64,000 nucleotides of DNA, taken from positions 78,296,231-78,360,230 of the forward strand of contig NC_133647.1 of assembly GCF_009905375.1 (NCBI RefSeq), written 5' to 3'. Position 1 is the stretch's first letter. The number at the start of each line of letters is the position of its first letter. The stretch is from Apium graveolens. Its lineage: Eukaryota; Streptophyta; Magnoliopsida; Apiales; Apiaceae. Positions 20,783-34,433 of the stretch are shown in pieces. The translations under genes and the position numbers were made by a program. Below the pieces are notes generated by a model, which worked only from the letters and a program-made list of their open reading frames with translations, was not told the origin of the DNA and did not search any database.

Positions 20783-22158
20783 TGTTAGTCGCTAAACACG
20801 CGCTAATAATTCACGCAAGTATACGCGTTCACAAGTAATATAGAATTGTTTCTAGTTCGTTCCCACAGAGACTGGATTTGATTAACTAATTGATTTATGC
20901 ACTTATGCACCGATGATATGGTAATTATCCAATGCTAAGACGATAACAAATTGGGGTTGATTATAACTACGATTTAAACTAATAATTATAACTAAGAGAG
21001 TAAAGAGAGTTGTATATTATATGAGACAAACATGGGATTCTAAATTCATTAAATACTTCATTCAATAGCCTTATTGTTATTAACCTTAGCATGTAATGGT
21101 GATGACACTAATCTAATAACACGAAACTACTAAACGCCAACTTTCGTTGCACGAATAACATACTACCAAACATCCACAAAAGAGATAGAAGCTGAATAGC
21201 CACCAATTATATTGAGACCCTATATGTCTATAGAATTTGATAACTTAAAGGTTTAAAGCACAAGTTATCTATCATGATTACACATGGAAAGTAAGATGGT
21301 TAAAATTACCTATGAATCATGCATAAGAAAAACACATGAACCTATGCTAGCATGGCAAGTTCTAAATCCTTAAATTCATTATCGCTTTATTAAAGATTAA
21401 CACGCTATCTTATTAGTTCACGACACTCAAAAGACGAATAGGCACAACCAATACTAGGTTATCATACAATCACCACACACTAAGGTATCGAAACAAATTA
21501 ACTAAAGAAATCCATAAGTAAATCCGCTAGAACCCCACGATACCGATTAGCCCATTATCGAACTCATCATCAACGTGGGTTCTGATGAAAGCATGGTGTA
21601 ATAAATGTAGTTTTTATACTGAATAAATAATAAAACCAAGTACGAAACAAGACTAAGGTTCACGAATAAGAAAACTAGCATCCAAGTTATAAATTAGAAC
21701 AAAGATTCACAAGTAAACACAAGATCTTCTTCGTCTTCGTTGAATCGTGCTAACACGGTCTTCTTACGGCTCTCCTTGTGGTCTGGTGCGTCTCTCTTTA
21801 GAAAATGTCATTTAATTAAGTATATATAGCAGCCCATGCAAGATAGAAATCTTCCAATTGTAAATGAAGTAGAATTAGGATTTTGGGATCCCGGCCCGGC
21901 GCTGCCGCGTGCTTCATCAGAGTGGGCACGCTGGCTCTCTGACAAATTGGCGCGGCTGCGCGCTAGATCAGCGTGGGCGCGCCGTGCTTTATTCTTTGGA
22001 CACCATCCTAACACCATATTAGCAACAAAATAATGCTAATTCACCCGATTCTTAGAATAATGCCTGAAATGCAAAAATACTAGAAAACACATTAAAACAC
22101 CAACAATTTGAGTACATTTACATCAATTCAAAGCTTTACGGAGCGTAATAAAGTGTCA
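20783..22158 (-). repeat. 5' LTR of element D (1376 bp, TG...CA)
   Basis: The plus strand runs from TGTTAGTCGCTAAAC to GTAATAAAGTGTCA. It is AT-rich except for a GC-rich island at 21889-21990. The element E1 begins one base beyond its right edge. Confidence 0.75.
21889..21990. repeat. GC-rich island with two diverged direct repeats in the D LTR
   Basis: Two arms of about 39 bp (21899-21937 and 21949-21987) share the pattern GGCGC...GCGYGC...ATCAG.GTGGGC.CGC. They are many times richer in CG than their surroundings, which are otherwise AT-rich. Confidence 0.55.
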
Positions 22159-22159
22159 T

Positions 22160-25100
22160 TATAATGCCCCCAAATTTGGGGTCAGGAATCTGGGTCATCA
22201 TGCAATCCTTCAATCATGTGTAACTTGCATTAACTCAATAATCCAATAATTCCATATCACAGACCCCCAATCTCACACACTCACAAGTTATAGTCTTAAA
22301 ATTGACGTACAACAAGTATCATCTATTATTAAAACTCAAATGTACTTTACAGGTACTCAAACAATTATTCATAACCTCTACATAAAGTTACAATAATTAC
22401 GACTAATATCTTATACCTATCTGATACGCTGGCCCACCTGAGACAAAGCTGCCAGGGATTTCTCCCCATGATTGCAAGTGACTAAGTCCCACACCGGCAT
22501 ACTGGTTATCTGTTGTGTTGTGACATTTAAAAGAAAATAAGAGTGAACAATAATGCTCAACCATAATAGTGTACAGTATGAAAAGTCTGTATGAGAAATT
22601 CAAGTATAAGTCCATATATGATAAATATGTTTATTCAAAAATAGTTTTCCTCGGTGATACACACCTTCTTTCGAAAACAATTCTTTTGTGGACTTATTAT
22701 CCTGCGAATACCTTAATGGTAAACCCAGCACCTAGGCTTGGGTTACGGTATTGCATCACAATTCTAATTGGAAGAATAGGACATTCACTAGAGCCACCAC
22801 ATACGATAATCAGTCATACTACGGAAATAGTAACCTTTTCTACTAGTAGACGGACGATTCCCTTTTTATTATCGGTTATCACCCTGGCCGCATTCAGGCC
22901 TTTTCTGTGTCCATCCCTCTCAGGTACACACTTCGTGTCTATCCCTCTCAAGATACGGTTTTGCGTCCATCCCTCTCAGGTACGCATATTCTACATGTTC
23001 ATCAGTATATAAGATACCTTCTCATATGGTAGTAAATTGATAGTCTCCCCAGTCCACGAAGTACTGGAGTCTACCCCTCCTTGTCCTTGTAAGAATCCTA
23101 TCATATATCTGGAACTTATATTGTTCCCCAAGCATATTGCTTGTTGATAGGTACACTTTGATTTATATGTATATATATGTACCTCCGAGAATTATCGGAG
23201 GAAGTACTAAGGATGTGAGTTGACCGTTGTCAGTAGATAATTAAATAAGGAAGAGTTTCTCTTGAAACTATATTCAAAATATTTAAAATAAGTCGAGATA
23301 ATATTCTCCGACGATCTGAAATTATTCGAATGATTTTATGAAAATCAGAAAATATTTTAAATTATGCTTTATGATTTTTAAATCATAATAAATCATTAGA
23401 TAAATAATTAGTAATTAAATATTAATCATTAAATAATTAACCTCGAATGATTATACATTAAAAGAATATTTGAAATAATATTCTTTAACTAATTTATGTT
23501 TAAGTGATTTAAAGTAATCTTTAATATTTAATCGGGTTTGAAATAAATAATCGTTAGAGAATACTCCTCCTATAATAAATGAATAGTTAAATAATACTCA
23601 TTATTTGAACAATAAAATATAGTTGAGGGAATACGATCTTTGGAAATCGTTTTAATAAAAGTTCGAGGTATTTAATGTTTCGTAAGTGGACGTCGAGTCC
23701 CCTAAAAAGTAACTACTATGGACTTTAATCGTCCTAAAATATCACCGGAATGATTCCTGGGTTTTTTATTTTAAAATCCCAACCGACTCTCGGTCTTATA
23801 ATTATACGTCACGCTCGTGGCGGCATTAAACATTATACAACATATACGCATTGTACAACATTGCTACATTATGCAAAAACTCAATTACTTACCATCATGG
23901 CAAGCATTGGATTTATGCGAGTGATAATAAAATAATCCTTTCATAACACAACAGTATATGGAGTTGGGTTCGTAAACTTTCTTGGGTATCTCGAGGTGGA
24001 GGATGCTCTAGGGTCCTCTCGAAAATCTATAACCAGAGACACAAACCGTTTCGTTAGGTCCCGTTCTAATTCATGGCGACTCGTACTTGTATGCTACTTA
24101 CTATTCATTTTCTCACTTAATTTACCCTTATTATTCATTTAAGTACTTATTCATGTCATGGTCACTTCCTTTTCAAAGTTAAGGAACTCTATTTACTACT
24201 CTCTGTAAAAATTTCATTATTTATGAACATTTTTAAGTCGATCATTTTTATTTCCAAAGTTTGTAATTCGTAGCAGTTTTTGTCGCGTAAATCACTTTTA
24301 GTAAAATGGTCATAACTTTTGAGCTGTAAATTAGAATCAAGTGATTCAAGTGCCTAAACGATAGTTATAACATTGTCTATCATAATAAAATGTTTCTTTT
24401 AAGAAACTACAGTTTATGTATTCGGGACTTTCTGCAGAAACTTAATATTATGTTTTGTTCGTTTTAGCGAGATTACGATTACGATCCTAGTTTCGTTTAC
24501 GCCTTAAATCTCTATACTACCACCAAAAATCATCAAATCATCACCACCACACTAACTCCTCTCAAGAACATTATGTTATTGAGGCAACAATCATCAACCT
24601 TAAATCTACTTAACTAAACATCAAGATTACAACAATACATTCACCAAAACTAGGTTTACAACTATGTTCCAAAAGATTCTTGAACTTAAACCTTAAATAA
24701 AGATGGGTCTAAGATTTGTACCTTTATTGAAAGCTTGAGATGTGTTCTTTATGATGGTGAATTCTTGGGAGTTCTTGGTAGGGTTTTTGGAACCTAAATC
24801 AACCATTAAAATCAAGAAACCAAAGAAGAGTTACTATTCATCCTATTCACTATCATCTTTCTTGAATTTATTTCACCCATCAAACCTTGATAAAATGAGC
24901 TTAAAAAATTTATCTTACCTTAGTTTAGGATGTATGAAGCTTGAGAATTAATGGGGGAATTTTTCCATGACTACAACTTGAAGTTTTGAAAATGATTTCT
25001 CCTCTCTTTTTGTTAGGGCCGAATGGAAGGTGTTTGGAGGGGGGGGGGCGAGAGAGAGAGAGAGATTTTGTGTTGCTTGCTTGAGTGCTTCTTGGAGAAG

Positions 25101-25715
25101 TGATTGTATTTGATTGTATATTCTCTAGTATATAACCTAAACTAGTATTATGTTGGCATATCTTGTAACAAATTTTGCTAGCATTCCTAGGTTACAAGCT
25201 AAGCTAGTTGATTTAGAATTTAGCTTACTATTCTTTAGCCTTAGGTGATCATTCCTATAAGCTTAGCTTACTATTTGATAAAGTAACCATGGTTACTTTT
25301 CTACCATGGTTGATTAGCGTGATACGTTTATATATTCATTTACGCGTTTGTTCGCTCGCTTAATCGTTTTTGTAATAATTTCTCGTAAACGGTTTGCCGC
25401 GTAAATCCTTTCATATTTATTCTTTATGTTTTGATGTATCGTTCTTGGATATAAATCCGTAGGGTTTTAAATTCGTAATTATATTATGATTCCCGTAATT
25501 CTTGATGGTTCGTAGGTACGGTCATCTTTCAAAGCTCGTTTTCTTCAAAAACTAATAGCGTTTACATACACTCATTTGGTATTTATAATCACAATATCAA
25601 CTCGGAATCTTAAATTTAAAACTCGTATATGGTGTGGTCGCAAAATTTTTTATTAAACCGCAAGGTTACTATTCATAACAGTCTTTTACCGATGTCAAAA
25701 ATTTGGGTTCTTATA
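22160..25715 (-). repeat. 3' LTR of E1 (3556 bp)
   Basis: It aligns with 30994-33841 plus 46446-47066 and then continues for about 190 bp absent from the interrupted copy. It contains the stem-loop (22544-22559), a possible micro-exon ending CTCAG|GTGGGC, CATTCGGCC near a GA-repeat (about 25018-25068), and AAG|GTAAGAT (24912-24921, minus). A 134-bp segment present in the other LTR (32984-33117) is missing here. The frames visible inside it are not supported as genes. Confidence 0.85.
22544..22559 (-). other. LTR stem-loop of E1
   Basis: The minus strand reads TGAGC-ATTATT-GTTCA, a 5-bp stem with one G-U pair, then CTCTTATTTTCTTTT and an AACAG. The 5' LTR copy has lost it through a deletion of about 22 bp near 31354. 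Confidence 0.5.
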
Positions 25716-25750
25716 GTCTTCCCCCTTTAAAAGGATTCCGTCCCGGAATC
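25716..25750 (-). promoter_or_regulatory. Polypurine tract and stem-loop of E1
   Basis: The minus strand has GATTCCG-GGA-CGGAATC (25734-25750), then TTTTAAAGGGGGAAGAC against the LTR. The stem is identical to that of A1 and A3. Confidence 0.75.
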
Positions 25751-28200
25751 AGTTTAGAAATAGGCAGGGATACGCTTCTCACATGACCACCTCGATTTCT
25801 CATGTTGACTTCGCAGTATTGGATCTCTTCATAAAATTTCCACTCATTCGTCCAATATATTTCTGGGTACTCGTCCTTGTAGACCTATGACCTCTACACG
25901 TTACTCCATGCACGCTAAGTCTGGCTGCAAGTTTGTTAGCTTATTTTCAATCATATGTTTGGCATTGACAGTTAAATTTCCTAACCTCGATTCGTGGTAC
26001 TCGTTATAAACTTAGCGACTGTTCGACGATGGTGCTAATTTATAAGTCAACTTGCTTAGTCCTTTAATTATTCAACCGGTCCAATAAATCTTGGGTTCAA
26101 CATTTCTTACCCTTTCGAATCTCATCATTCCCTCCCCGGGAGGTACTTTCAACAATACTTGTTCTGTTACTTCGTACTTTCTGTCTTAATAGTTCTGGTC
26201 CGCATATCTCTATTGTTCCTCCTAGGCTGCCACTATCCGGGTTCTGATAAGTTCTTGGAATTCCTTTGATCTGTTGACTCAACTATGGTCCAGTATCCTC
26301 CGCTTACCAATTTCTTCCCAACCTAAGAGAGAACGATTATTTCTTCCATACAAAGCTTTGTAGCCGTTCTAATGCCCGCATGATAACTCGTTATTGTCGG
26401 TAATTCGATTAACGTCAACTCTTCGCTTCATTTCTCTTAAAAATCTATAATATGGATGATTAGCGCATCTTCTAGTGTTTAGAATCATCCTTTAACTTAT
26501 TCATTCCCCCCTCCATCGCTCCTACTAGTGCTTAGAGTTTCGTTCCTTAACGTTTTCCCATTTTGGCGCATCATCTATGTCGATTATTTTATGTAAGAAG
26601 TTCTCATCGCATTTCTACACGCTCGTCTCCTATTACATGCTTAGCGTCAGATTTAACATTTCTTCTTGTAGTAATGTAAGGCACATCATCGTCATGTTGC
26701 CATCTTGAAGGAAGCACCATTTCATACGTAATTGATTGACACGTTTTAGGATCGTAGAACGTTCAGCTTCCGTCATCGGTCAGACTTCTTTAATCATTCC
26801 GTGTATAATATCTATAGTACTACGATACCTTCTGGGTCGTACTTGTTATTCTCTCTACCGCCTTAGACGTACTCACGTTTATTGGTAACTGCTACTAGTG
26901 TCCTTTTAAAGGGCGTGTACGATCTTCTTTGCATTCAGTCAGCTCTAACCATAACATCCTTCGTTCTTCCACATTGTCCTTCGTAAGGGATATCGGCGTC
27001 TATTTTCTGTGTGCTCATGTGGTAAGTACATCTATAAGAATTTTCCGTCAATAATAGGCGATTCTCCTAACCATTTCAAAAAAAAGGCAAGCCGATAGAC
27101 GTATCTTCAATGGTCTGTATAGTCCTCCCATCCTACTTGTCAATTTAAGAACTTTAAGTCATGCCTTTGTTCATCCTTTCTCATAAAATAACTTGGGAAA
27201 TAATCCAATTACGAAATTAATTCTTGGGTCCTTGTGTGGCATAATATCACGGGGTCTCTCTATCACCAATTATCTCTTCCGCGTTCATAACAATTTTATA
27301 GAGCGGAGATCTATCCTTTGCATAATAAAATAAGTGATCTTATTTAACCTATTACTCAAAATCCTAAAATAGCACGACGGCTTACTTGGTTCCTGATAAT
27401 CCTCCTCCAGAATTTATTATAATAAACTCTTACTCCCATTCAGGTCATTTACAGGCCGCAATCGCCAAAATTTTAAACCTCGCCTTTCCATTTTCACTTT
27501 CAACCATGTCGAGTACTTACTTGCCTAATCAATGACATCCCTTTCATATTCGGTCATGACTAATATCCTTTTACGTTTTAGGCATCTTTAAGTCTTCTTG
27601 TTAAGTAATAAAGGGTTCTCTTCATGCGATTCTTCTCCTCAGTTTTTCTGAGAGTTGTCATCCTCAATATATCTTTTCCAACTTAAAGTGTCGACCACCA
27701 CATTGGCCTTTCCTTGATGATAATAGATTTCTCAATCATATCCCTTGATAAATTTGACTACAGCCTCTATCTCGTGTTCAATGTAAGAAAAAGAAAAAAA
27801 ATCCAAATTTTCCTCATAAGTTAAACTCTTTGTCCCTTTCAGTGCGAACCTTGTCGCGGTTATTCTAGATTATTATTAGAACACCTTATGTCACGCTCCT
27901 TAAGCCGCATAGTCATATCATTATACTTCACACAAAATCCTTCTTCTTCTTTTTTCAGCAGGTATTGCTAACACGGGGTTGTTACTAATCTTACATTCAC
28001 ATTTTCAAAATCCTATTCCTTGAATTCATACATGCTTGGTCTTTCCCGAATTTATCAGTACATATCCCAATAATGTTTCATAGAAGCGTACCTTACTAGT
28101 CACGTTGGTATCTCTATTATTGTTCAACTGTAACCATGTTAAAGATCCTTATGATAATAACTAAACATGTTCTCCATTTTTAAAACAACTTACTCATTAC
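25751..28200 (-). pseudogene. Degenerate RNase H and integrase of E1
   Basis: Islands of the pol tail can be read on the minus strand across many stops and shifts: LLKVPPGEGMMRFE near 26150, and YYHQGKANVVVDTLSWK (RNase H end, about 27690-27735). RLVTTPVLAIP lies near 27970. The order and spacing match B1 and F. No open frame of useful length survives. Confidence 0.7.
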
Positions 28201-30975
28201 GATGCTTCGATTGCACCAACATATCACTGAGTTTTCAGTCTCATATTACAACAATTGGTTCTCAACTATACCTCCCTTTGTTCGGAAGGCAATCAACCTT
28301 GAAAAAATGATTTTCACGATATCGATGCGATTTAGACAATCTTCACAAGATTTCAAAATCTAATATCTGAAGAAATAATGAGCTCTGAATAAAAGAGTCG
28401 CAACACTCAAGAGATTTATAACTTGGAATGAACAATACAACATGGATTATCCTTCCACGTCCTTAGAATTTTATATTATGATGTAATAGAGAATATTCCT
28501 TGAAAGCAATGATTGCTGAATAAAAACATCATACGAACAATACTTGTAAGATTTCCCCAATGAAAGAATACTTTTCTTTTCAAGTAATGAAAGAAATTTC
28601 AAATAACATTCTCAACCAAAAGTTAACCATCAAGGTTTCAAAGAGATGCTATATTGAAAGAAGGAATTTTATTCAATGATTAACAAACAAGGAAGTATAT
28701 TATTCTTCAATCACTTTATGATTTTAATTGGATATTCGTTGTATAAACGAAAGAATAGAATATTTCATGAACAAAATATTTCATAATACTGAATATGAAT
28801 TCTCATTTGAGTGGGCGACCTAGTTAGGTCTCAATTAAATCAATCTTTGAAAATTTCATCAACGATTAATCTTGCATATATAATGCATTGTGTAAAAAAA
28901 ATTGATTGGAAGTGGAACATAAAAAATAATAATAGTCCATATCAAGCAATATTATCAACCGGCTAAGAAACTGGCCAGCTCAATTGGTTTGACCCATAGC
29001 AACTAGCTAGAATAATTAGCTAGGCTTCCTGTCGTATTAATTAAAATTTTGACTAGTTAGGACAATTGACTAGCTATTCATGAGAACATATGCAACTAGG
29101 CATATTTCAGTTTGTTTGTAAAAAAAATCTCAACATCATAACCACTGAAGAAATTTGTGGCTACCCGAATGATGATTTTAAAATAAAGAGTTTTCAAATT
29201 TGGGCCGAGAAAGATAATTATAACTCTGAATCGAGTGGTCTTGGCATCAGAACAATCGATAGCCTCTCCTCAAATATTTCTTTCCAATAAAATGGTACTC
29301 TCAGAGGTTTCCTCGTTCACATACTTTATTAGTTTCTTAAATAGAATTAAATTCAGAATACCAATATCAAATTGATACCCTTAATACGATTTCAAAGTTC
29401 AATATACAATTTCATCCCGAATAGAAGAAAAGGATTCCCGAGGATTCTATGGATATTAGATCATCCATGTTTTTAATAATTTGTTAAATATTTACGATCT
29501 CGATTGAGAAGCATAAGTATGAAAGAAGAATTAAATGAAGATATTCAATATGAATATTCGTCGATGAATTGAGGAAATTTATATTAAAAAAATTCCTTAG
29601 ATAATTGAAATAAAGTATAAATAGCTCTGAGCCGAACAAGAAGATCATAATATATGAATGAAAGTCCATGGATTAACTAAAGGAGTTGAACAAGTCTTAA
29701 TGCGGAGAAAGACTATTCAGGATGGTCACATCAAAAGTTCAAAGTAGGGAACTAAAAGGATTGCCTGATAGGACTTATCAAGGCAATACGAATGATCAAC
29801 AGTTTGGAGGGAGTAGCGTGACAGTGAGTAGGTGCCAAAATATTGCACTGATTATCCTAACTCTCGTCATTATTTGTCTGGGGAGGATACCTCTTCTTCG
29901 TCTTTGTAATTCCATGTTTCAGCTAGTGTCTCTTTCAACATCATTTTAAAATCTCTTATTATCTTGACTTTCACACGTATATCTATCATTCCAGTGTTTC
30001 ACCTCGAAGACCTTAATTAGAAATATTCCAAAACCATCTGTTAAGCTGATAGGGCTTACTACATGCATCCGTTACTAATTGCAAGTGGCCAGTTCTCCCT
30101 GGGAACAAATCAAAGAGATCTCCTAGGGATCTCAATGCAGTCCATAAGTTCGGTGGCATGTGTGTGTAAGTGAACATATAGAATATATTAGAGGTCCACG
30201 AGTATATATACGTAGTCTACGACATCATTTCTACCGAAGAATTCCGCTCTAGAATCACTGGTTTATCCTTTTTAAATGGTTCTAAGATCGAACTATCGAT
30301 CGTTGTAATCTTACGCCATTCAATTATAGTCATGCCATCAATTCTCGATGCTCTCGATATCTAAGCTAAACCATCATAACCTTATATGTTAAGCACACTA
30401 ATAATATCATGTATTGTACTCGTCTTACGATAACATTCTTATATTCCATTCAATTCTTCCGTAATAGAATTAACAATCCTCAAGGGTATATGGGACGCTA
30501 TCTATGCTCAATTTGTTATTAATACGATATCCAAATACTCATTGGTAAAATGACACCTTCATCTAGTTTGGGTCAATAACCTCAACAGTATACTAATAAT
30601 TAGACTTCATGGTTTTCACCTGTGATGCCACCTCTTGGGAAACTTATGGGGAACTACGAGTAACCAAGCTTGTGTTATCCAATCATCATATGGTGTTGGT
30701 AATACCGTCTTTACCTCAAATGCCCTGGAGACTCAGCTCCGAGTTCGACATCCACATACTTGCCAAATCATATATGATTCTAATTTTTCTTCTCATCATT
30801 CTGATAATCTCCAATGGTCCTATTGGTCATGCTTTAATACCTCAGATATACACTTATCCTAACCTACACATTGGGGCTACATTCGGTAGTCCAGTGATGA
30901 ACTCTATATGAGCTCTTACGAAATCTCGCATCTAGACAGACTCCTAACACTCTCATCTCTGAGTACTATAACTTC
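28201..30975 (-). other. Unrecognised interior of E1
   Basis: This stretch should hold RT, protease, gag and any accessory ORF, but I cannot read any of them with confidence. 28300-29700 differs in composition from its neighbours and may be a further insertion. The short frames present are not supported. Confidence 0.4.
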
Positions 30976-30977
30976 TT

Positions 30978-30989
30978 GCTCTGATACCA
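30978..30989 (-). promoter_or_regulatory. Primer-binding site of E1
   Basis: The minus strand reads TGGTATCAGAGC-like text (plus strand GCTCTGATACCA minus one base change at its edge), a few bases from the LTR edge at 30994. It fits tRNA-Met. Confidence 0.75.
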
Positions 30990-30993
30990 TTTC

Positions 30994-33841
30994 TGTAATG
31001 GCCCCAAATCCGGGGTCAGGAATCTGGGTCGTCACGCAATCCTTCAATCATGTGTAACCTGCATTAACTCAATAATCCAATAATTCCATATCATAGACCC
31101 CCAATCTCACACACTCACAAGTTATAGCCTTGAAAATGACGTACAATAAGTATCATATATTATTTAAACTCAAATGTACTTTACAGTATCTCAGACAATT
31201 ATTCATAACCTCTACATAAAGTTACAATAATTATGACTGATATCTTATACATATCTGATACTCTGACCCACCTGAGACAAAGCTTCCAGGGATTCTCCCC
31301 ATGACTGCAAGCGACTAAGTCCCACACCAGCATACTGGTTATCTGTTGTGCTGTGACAATAATGCCCAGTCATAATATTGTACAGTATGAAAAGTCTGTA
31401 TGAGAAATACAAGTATAAGTCCATATATGATAAATATGTTTATTCAAAAATAGTTTTCCTTAGTGATACACACCTTCTTTCGAAAATAATTCTTTTGTGG
31501 ACTTATTATCCTGCGAATAACTTAATGGTAAACCCAGCACCTAGGCTTGGGTTACGGTATTGCATCACAATTCCAATTAGAAGAATAGGACATTCATTAG
31601 AGCCACCACATACGATGATCAGTCGTACTACGGAAATAGTAACCTTTTCTACTAGTAGACGGACGATTCCCTTTTTATTATCGGTTATCACCCTGGCCGC
31701 ATTCGGGCCTTTTCTGTGTCCATCCCTCTCAGGTACACACTTCGTGTCTATCCCTCTCAAGACACAATTTTGCGTCCATCCCTCTCAGGTACGCATACTC
31801 CACATGTTCATCAGTATATAAGATACCTTCTCATGTGGTAGTAAATTGGTAGTCTCCCCAGTCCACGAAGTACTGGAGTCTACCCCTCCTTGTCCTTGTA
31901 AGAATCCTATCATATATCTGGAACATATATTGTCCCCCAAACATATTACTTGTTGATAGGTATACTTTGATTTGTATGTATATATATGTACTTCCGAGAA
32001 TTTTTGGAGGAAGTACTAAGAATGTGAGTTGACCATTTTCAACAGATTATTAAATAAGGGGGAGTTTCTTTTGAAACTATATTAAAAATATTTAAAATAA
32101 GTCGAGATAATATTCTCCGACGATCTGAAATTATTCGAGTGATTTTCCGAAAATCAGAAAGTATTTTAAATTAGGCTTTATGATTTTTAAATCATAATAA
32201 ATCATTAGATAAATAATTAGTAGTAAAATATTAATCGTTAAATAATTAACCTCGAATGATTATACTTCAAAAGAATATTTGAAATAATATTCCTCAACTA
32301 ATATATGTTTAAGTGATTTAAAGTAATCTTTAATATTTAATCGGGTTTAAAATAAATAATCGTTGGAGAATACTTCTTCTATAATAAATGAATAGTTAAA
32401 TAATACTCATTATTCGAATAATAAAATATAGTTGAGGGAATACGATCTTTGGAAATCGTTTTAATAGAAGTTCGAGGTATTTAATGTTTCGTAAGTGGAC
32501 GTCGAGTCCCCTGAAAAGTAACTTCTATGGACTTTAATCGTCCTAAAATATCACCGGAATGATTCTTGGATTTCTCATTTTAAAATCTCGACCAACTCTC
32601 GGTCTTATAATTATACATCACGCTCGTGGCGGCATTAAACATTTTACGACATATACGCATTGTACAACATTGCTACATTATGCAAAAATTCAATTACTTA
32701 GCATCATGGCAAGCATGTCATTTATTCAAGTGATAATAAAACAATCCTTTCACAACACAACAATATATGTATTTGGGTTCGTAAACTGTCCTGGGTATCT
32801 CGAGGTGGAGGATGCTCTAGGGTCCGCTCGAAAATCTATAACCATAAACACAAACCGTTTCGTTAGGTCCCGTTCTAATTCACGGCGACTCGTACTCGTA
32901 TGCTACTTACTATTCGTTTTCTCACTTAATTTAACCTTATTATTCCTTTAAGTACTTATTCATGTCACGGTAGCTTCCTTTTCGAAGTTCCTTATGTCCT
33001 TTTATATATTCATCATCGGCTCCGCTTATGAGTTCTAACAGCTTTCTAATCGCGCGGTCGTGGCTCCGATATTTTTATAAAATTGAAAAATTATTATTTT
33101 CCCTTGAACTTTTTATTGAAGTTAAGGAACTCTATTTACTACTCTTTGTAAAAATTTCATGATTTATGAACATTTTTAAGTCGATCATTTTTATTTCCAA
33201 AGTTCGTAATTCATAGCAGTTTTTGTCGCGTAAATCACTTTTAGTAAAACGGTCATAACTTTTAATCTGTAAATCGGAATCAAGCGATTCAAGAGCCTAA
33301 ACGATCCTTAAAACATTTTCTATCGTAAAAAAAATTTATTTTTTAATAAACTACAGTTTATGTATTCGGGACTTTCTCCAGAAACTTAATATTATGTTTT
33401 GTTCGTTTTAGCGAGATTACGATTACGATACGAGTTTCGTTTACGCCTTAAATCTCTATACTACCACCAACAATCATCAAATCATCACCACCACACTAAC
33501 TCCTCTCAATAACATCATATTATTTAAGCAACAATAATCAACCTTAAATCTACTTAACTAAATATCAAGATTACAACAATACATTCACCAAAACTAGGTT
33601 TACAACAATGTTCCAAAAGATTCTTGAACTTAAACCATAAATAAAGATGGGTCAAAGAATTTTACCTTTATTTAAAGCTTGAGATGTGTTCTTGATGATG
33701 GTGAAGTCTTGGGAGTTCCTGGTACGGTTCTTGGAACCTAAATCAACCATTAAAATAAAGAAACCAAAGAAGAGTTACTATTCATACTATTCACTATCAT
33801 CTTTCTTGAATTTATACCACCCATCAAACCTTGATAAAATG
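30994..33841 (-). repeat. 5' LTR of E1, part 1
   Basis: It begins TGTAATGGCCCC on the plus strand and aligns with 22160 onward. It is cut by element F at 33841/33842. It retains the 134-bp segment (32984-33117, flanked by GAAGTT repeats) lost from the 3' LTR. Confidence 0.85.
33837..33841. repeat. Target site duplication of F, left copy (AAATG)
   Basis: AAATG is repeated at 46441-46445. The uninterrupted E1 3' LTR has one copy (TAAAATGAGC near 24898). Confidence 0.9.
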
Positions 33842-34433
33842 TGTAACGACTGGGAAATTTACGTTTATATTATATCAGAATCATAATCAATAAGGTGTGT
33901 TAATGTGTCATTTATGTGTGATTATCTGTTAAACCCTGTTTGTTATGTGTTACGTGCATTTTGTGTCATTTCTATATTTTTAAGGTATTTTTCAGATATT
34001 TTATTAGGCTTTCATCGTTTTCGTTTCAAACGTTTTACGACCCAAACAATGATTTTAAAGCCAGTATTTCAAATAAAATAATGGGCCTTATTTTTCATCA
34101 AATGGCTTTTACAATCGCATTATTCTGAACATCTAGATATTTTATAAATTTTCTCGTTTTACGAAAAATGACTTTTTCGGGCCTCATTGGGTGTCAAAAA
34201 CCCCACAAAAATCACATTTTTATTTTTATAAAATTATAGGACTTTCATTTATATTATTTTTTTGCATTTTTGCATTATTCACAATTTTTGAGAAATTTTG
34301 GCATATATATTGTATATATAAAATATTTATAAATTAAATTTTAATACTCAAAAATTATAAAATTAGGGGCCTATTAATTTTAAAAAGTGTAGAATTAGGG
34401 CCTTAATTTTAATTAGGAGTATTAATTTTACTA

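Larger units (their letters stand above)
16396..22158 (-). mobile_element. Element D: Athila-type Ty3/gypsy element, 3' part deleted
   Basis: Minus-strand order: LTR (22158-20783), degenerate PBS, gag, protease, RT, RNase H, then an abrupt end before integrase. RT text (VMGWRV, RKLNKATRKDHF, DGYSGYNQI, EVFMDDFSVFG) and the gag region with ALLNRQPGTLLSDT-like sequence are typical of the Athila lineage. Integrase, the env-like region and the second LTR are absent from the window. Confidence 0.85.

Noticed and set aside
21808..22033. Arg/Ala-rich frames on both strands in the D LTR
   Set aside because: They are produced by the CG-rich island; the opposite frame is equally open.
22569..23012. 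147-codon plus-strand frame found twice (also 31378-31821)
   Set aside because: The two copies are simply the two LTRs of E1. The frame runs against the element, with no sign of constraint.
25040..25070. GA repeat as a GAGA-factor site
   Set aside because: A simple microsatellite, also in the other E1 LTR; no further evidence of binding.
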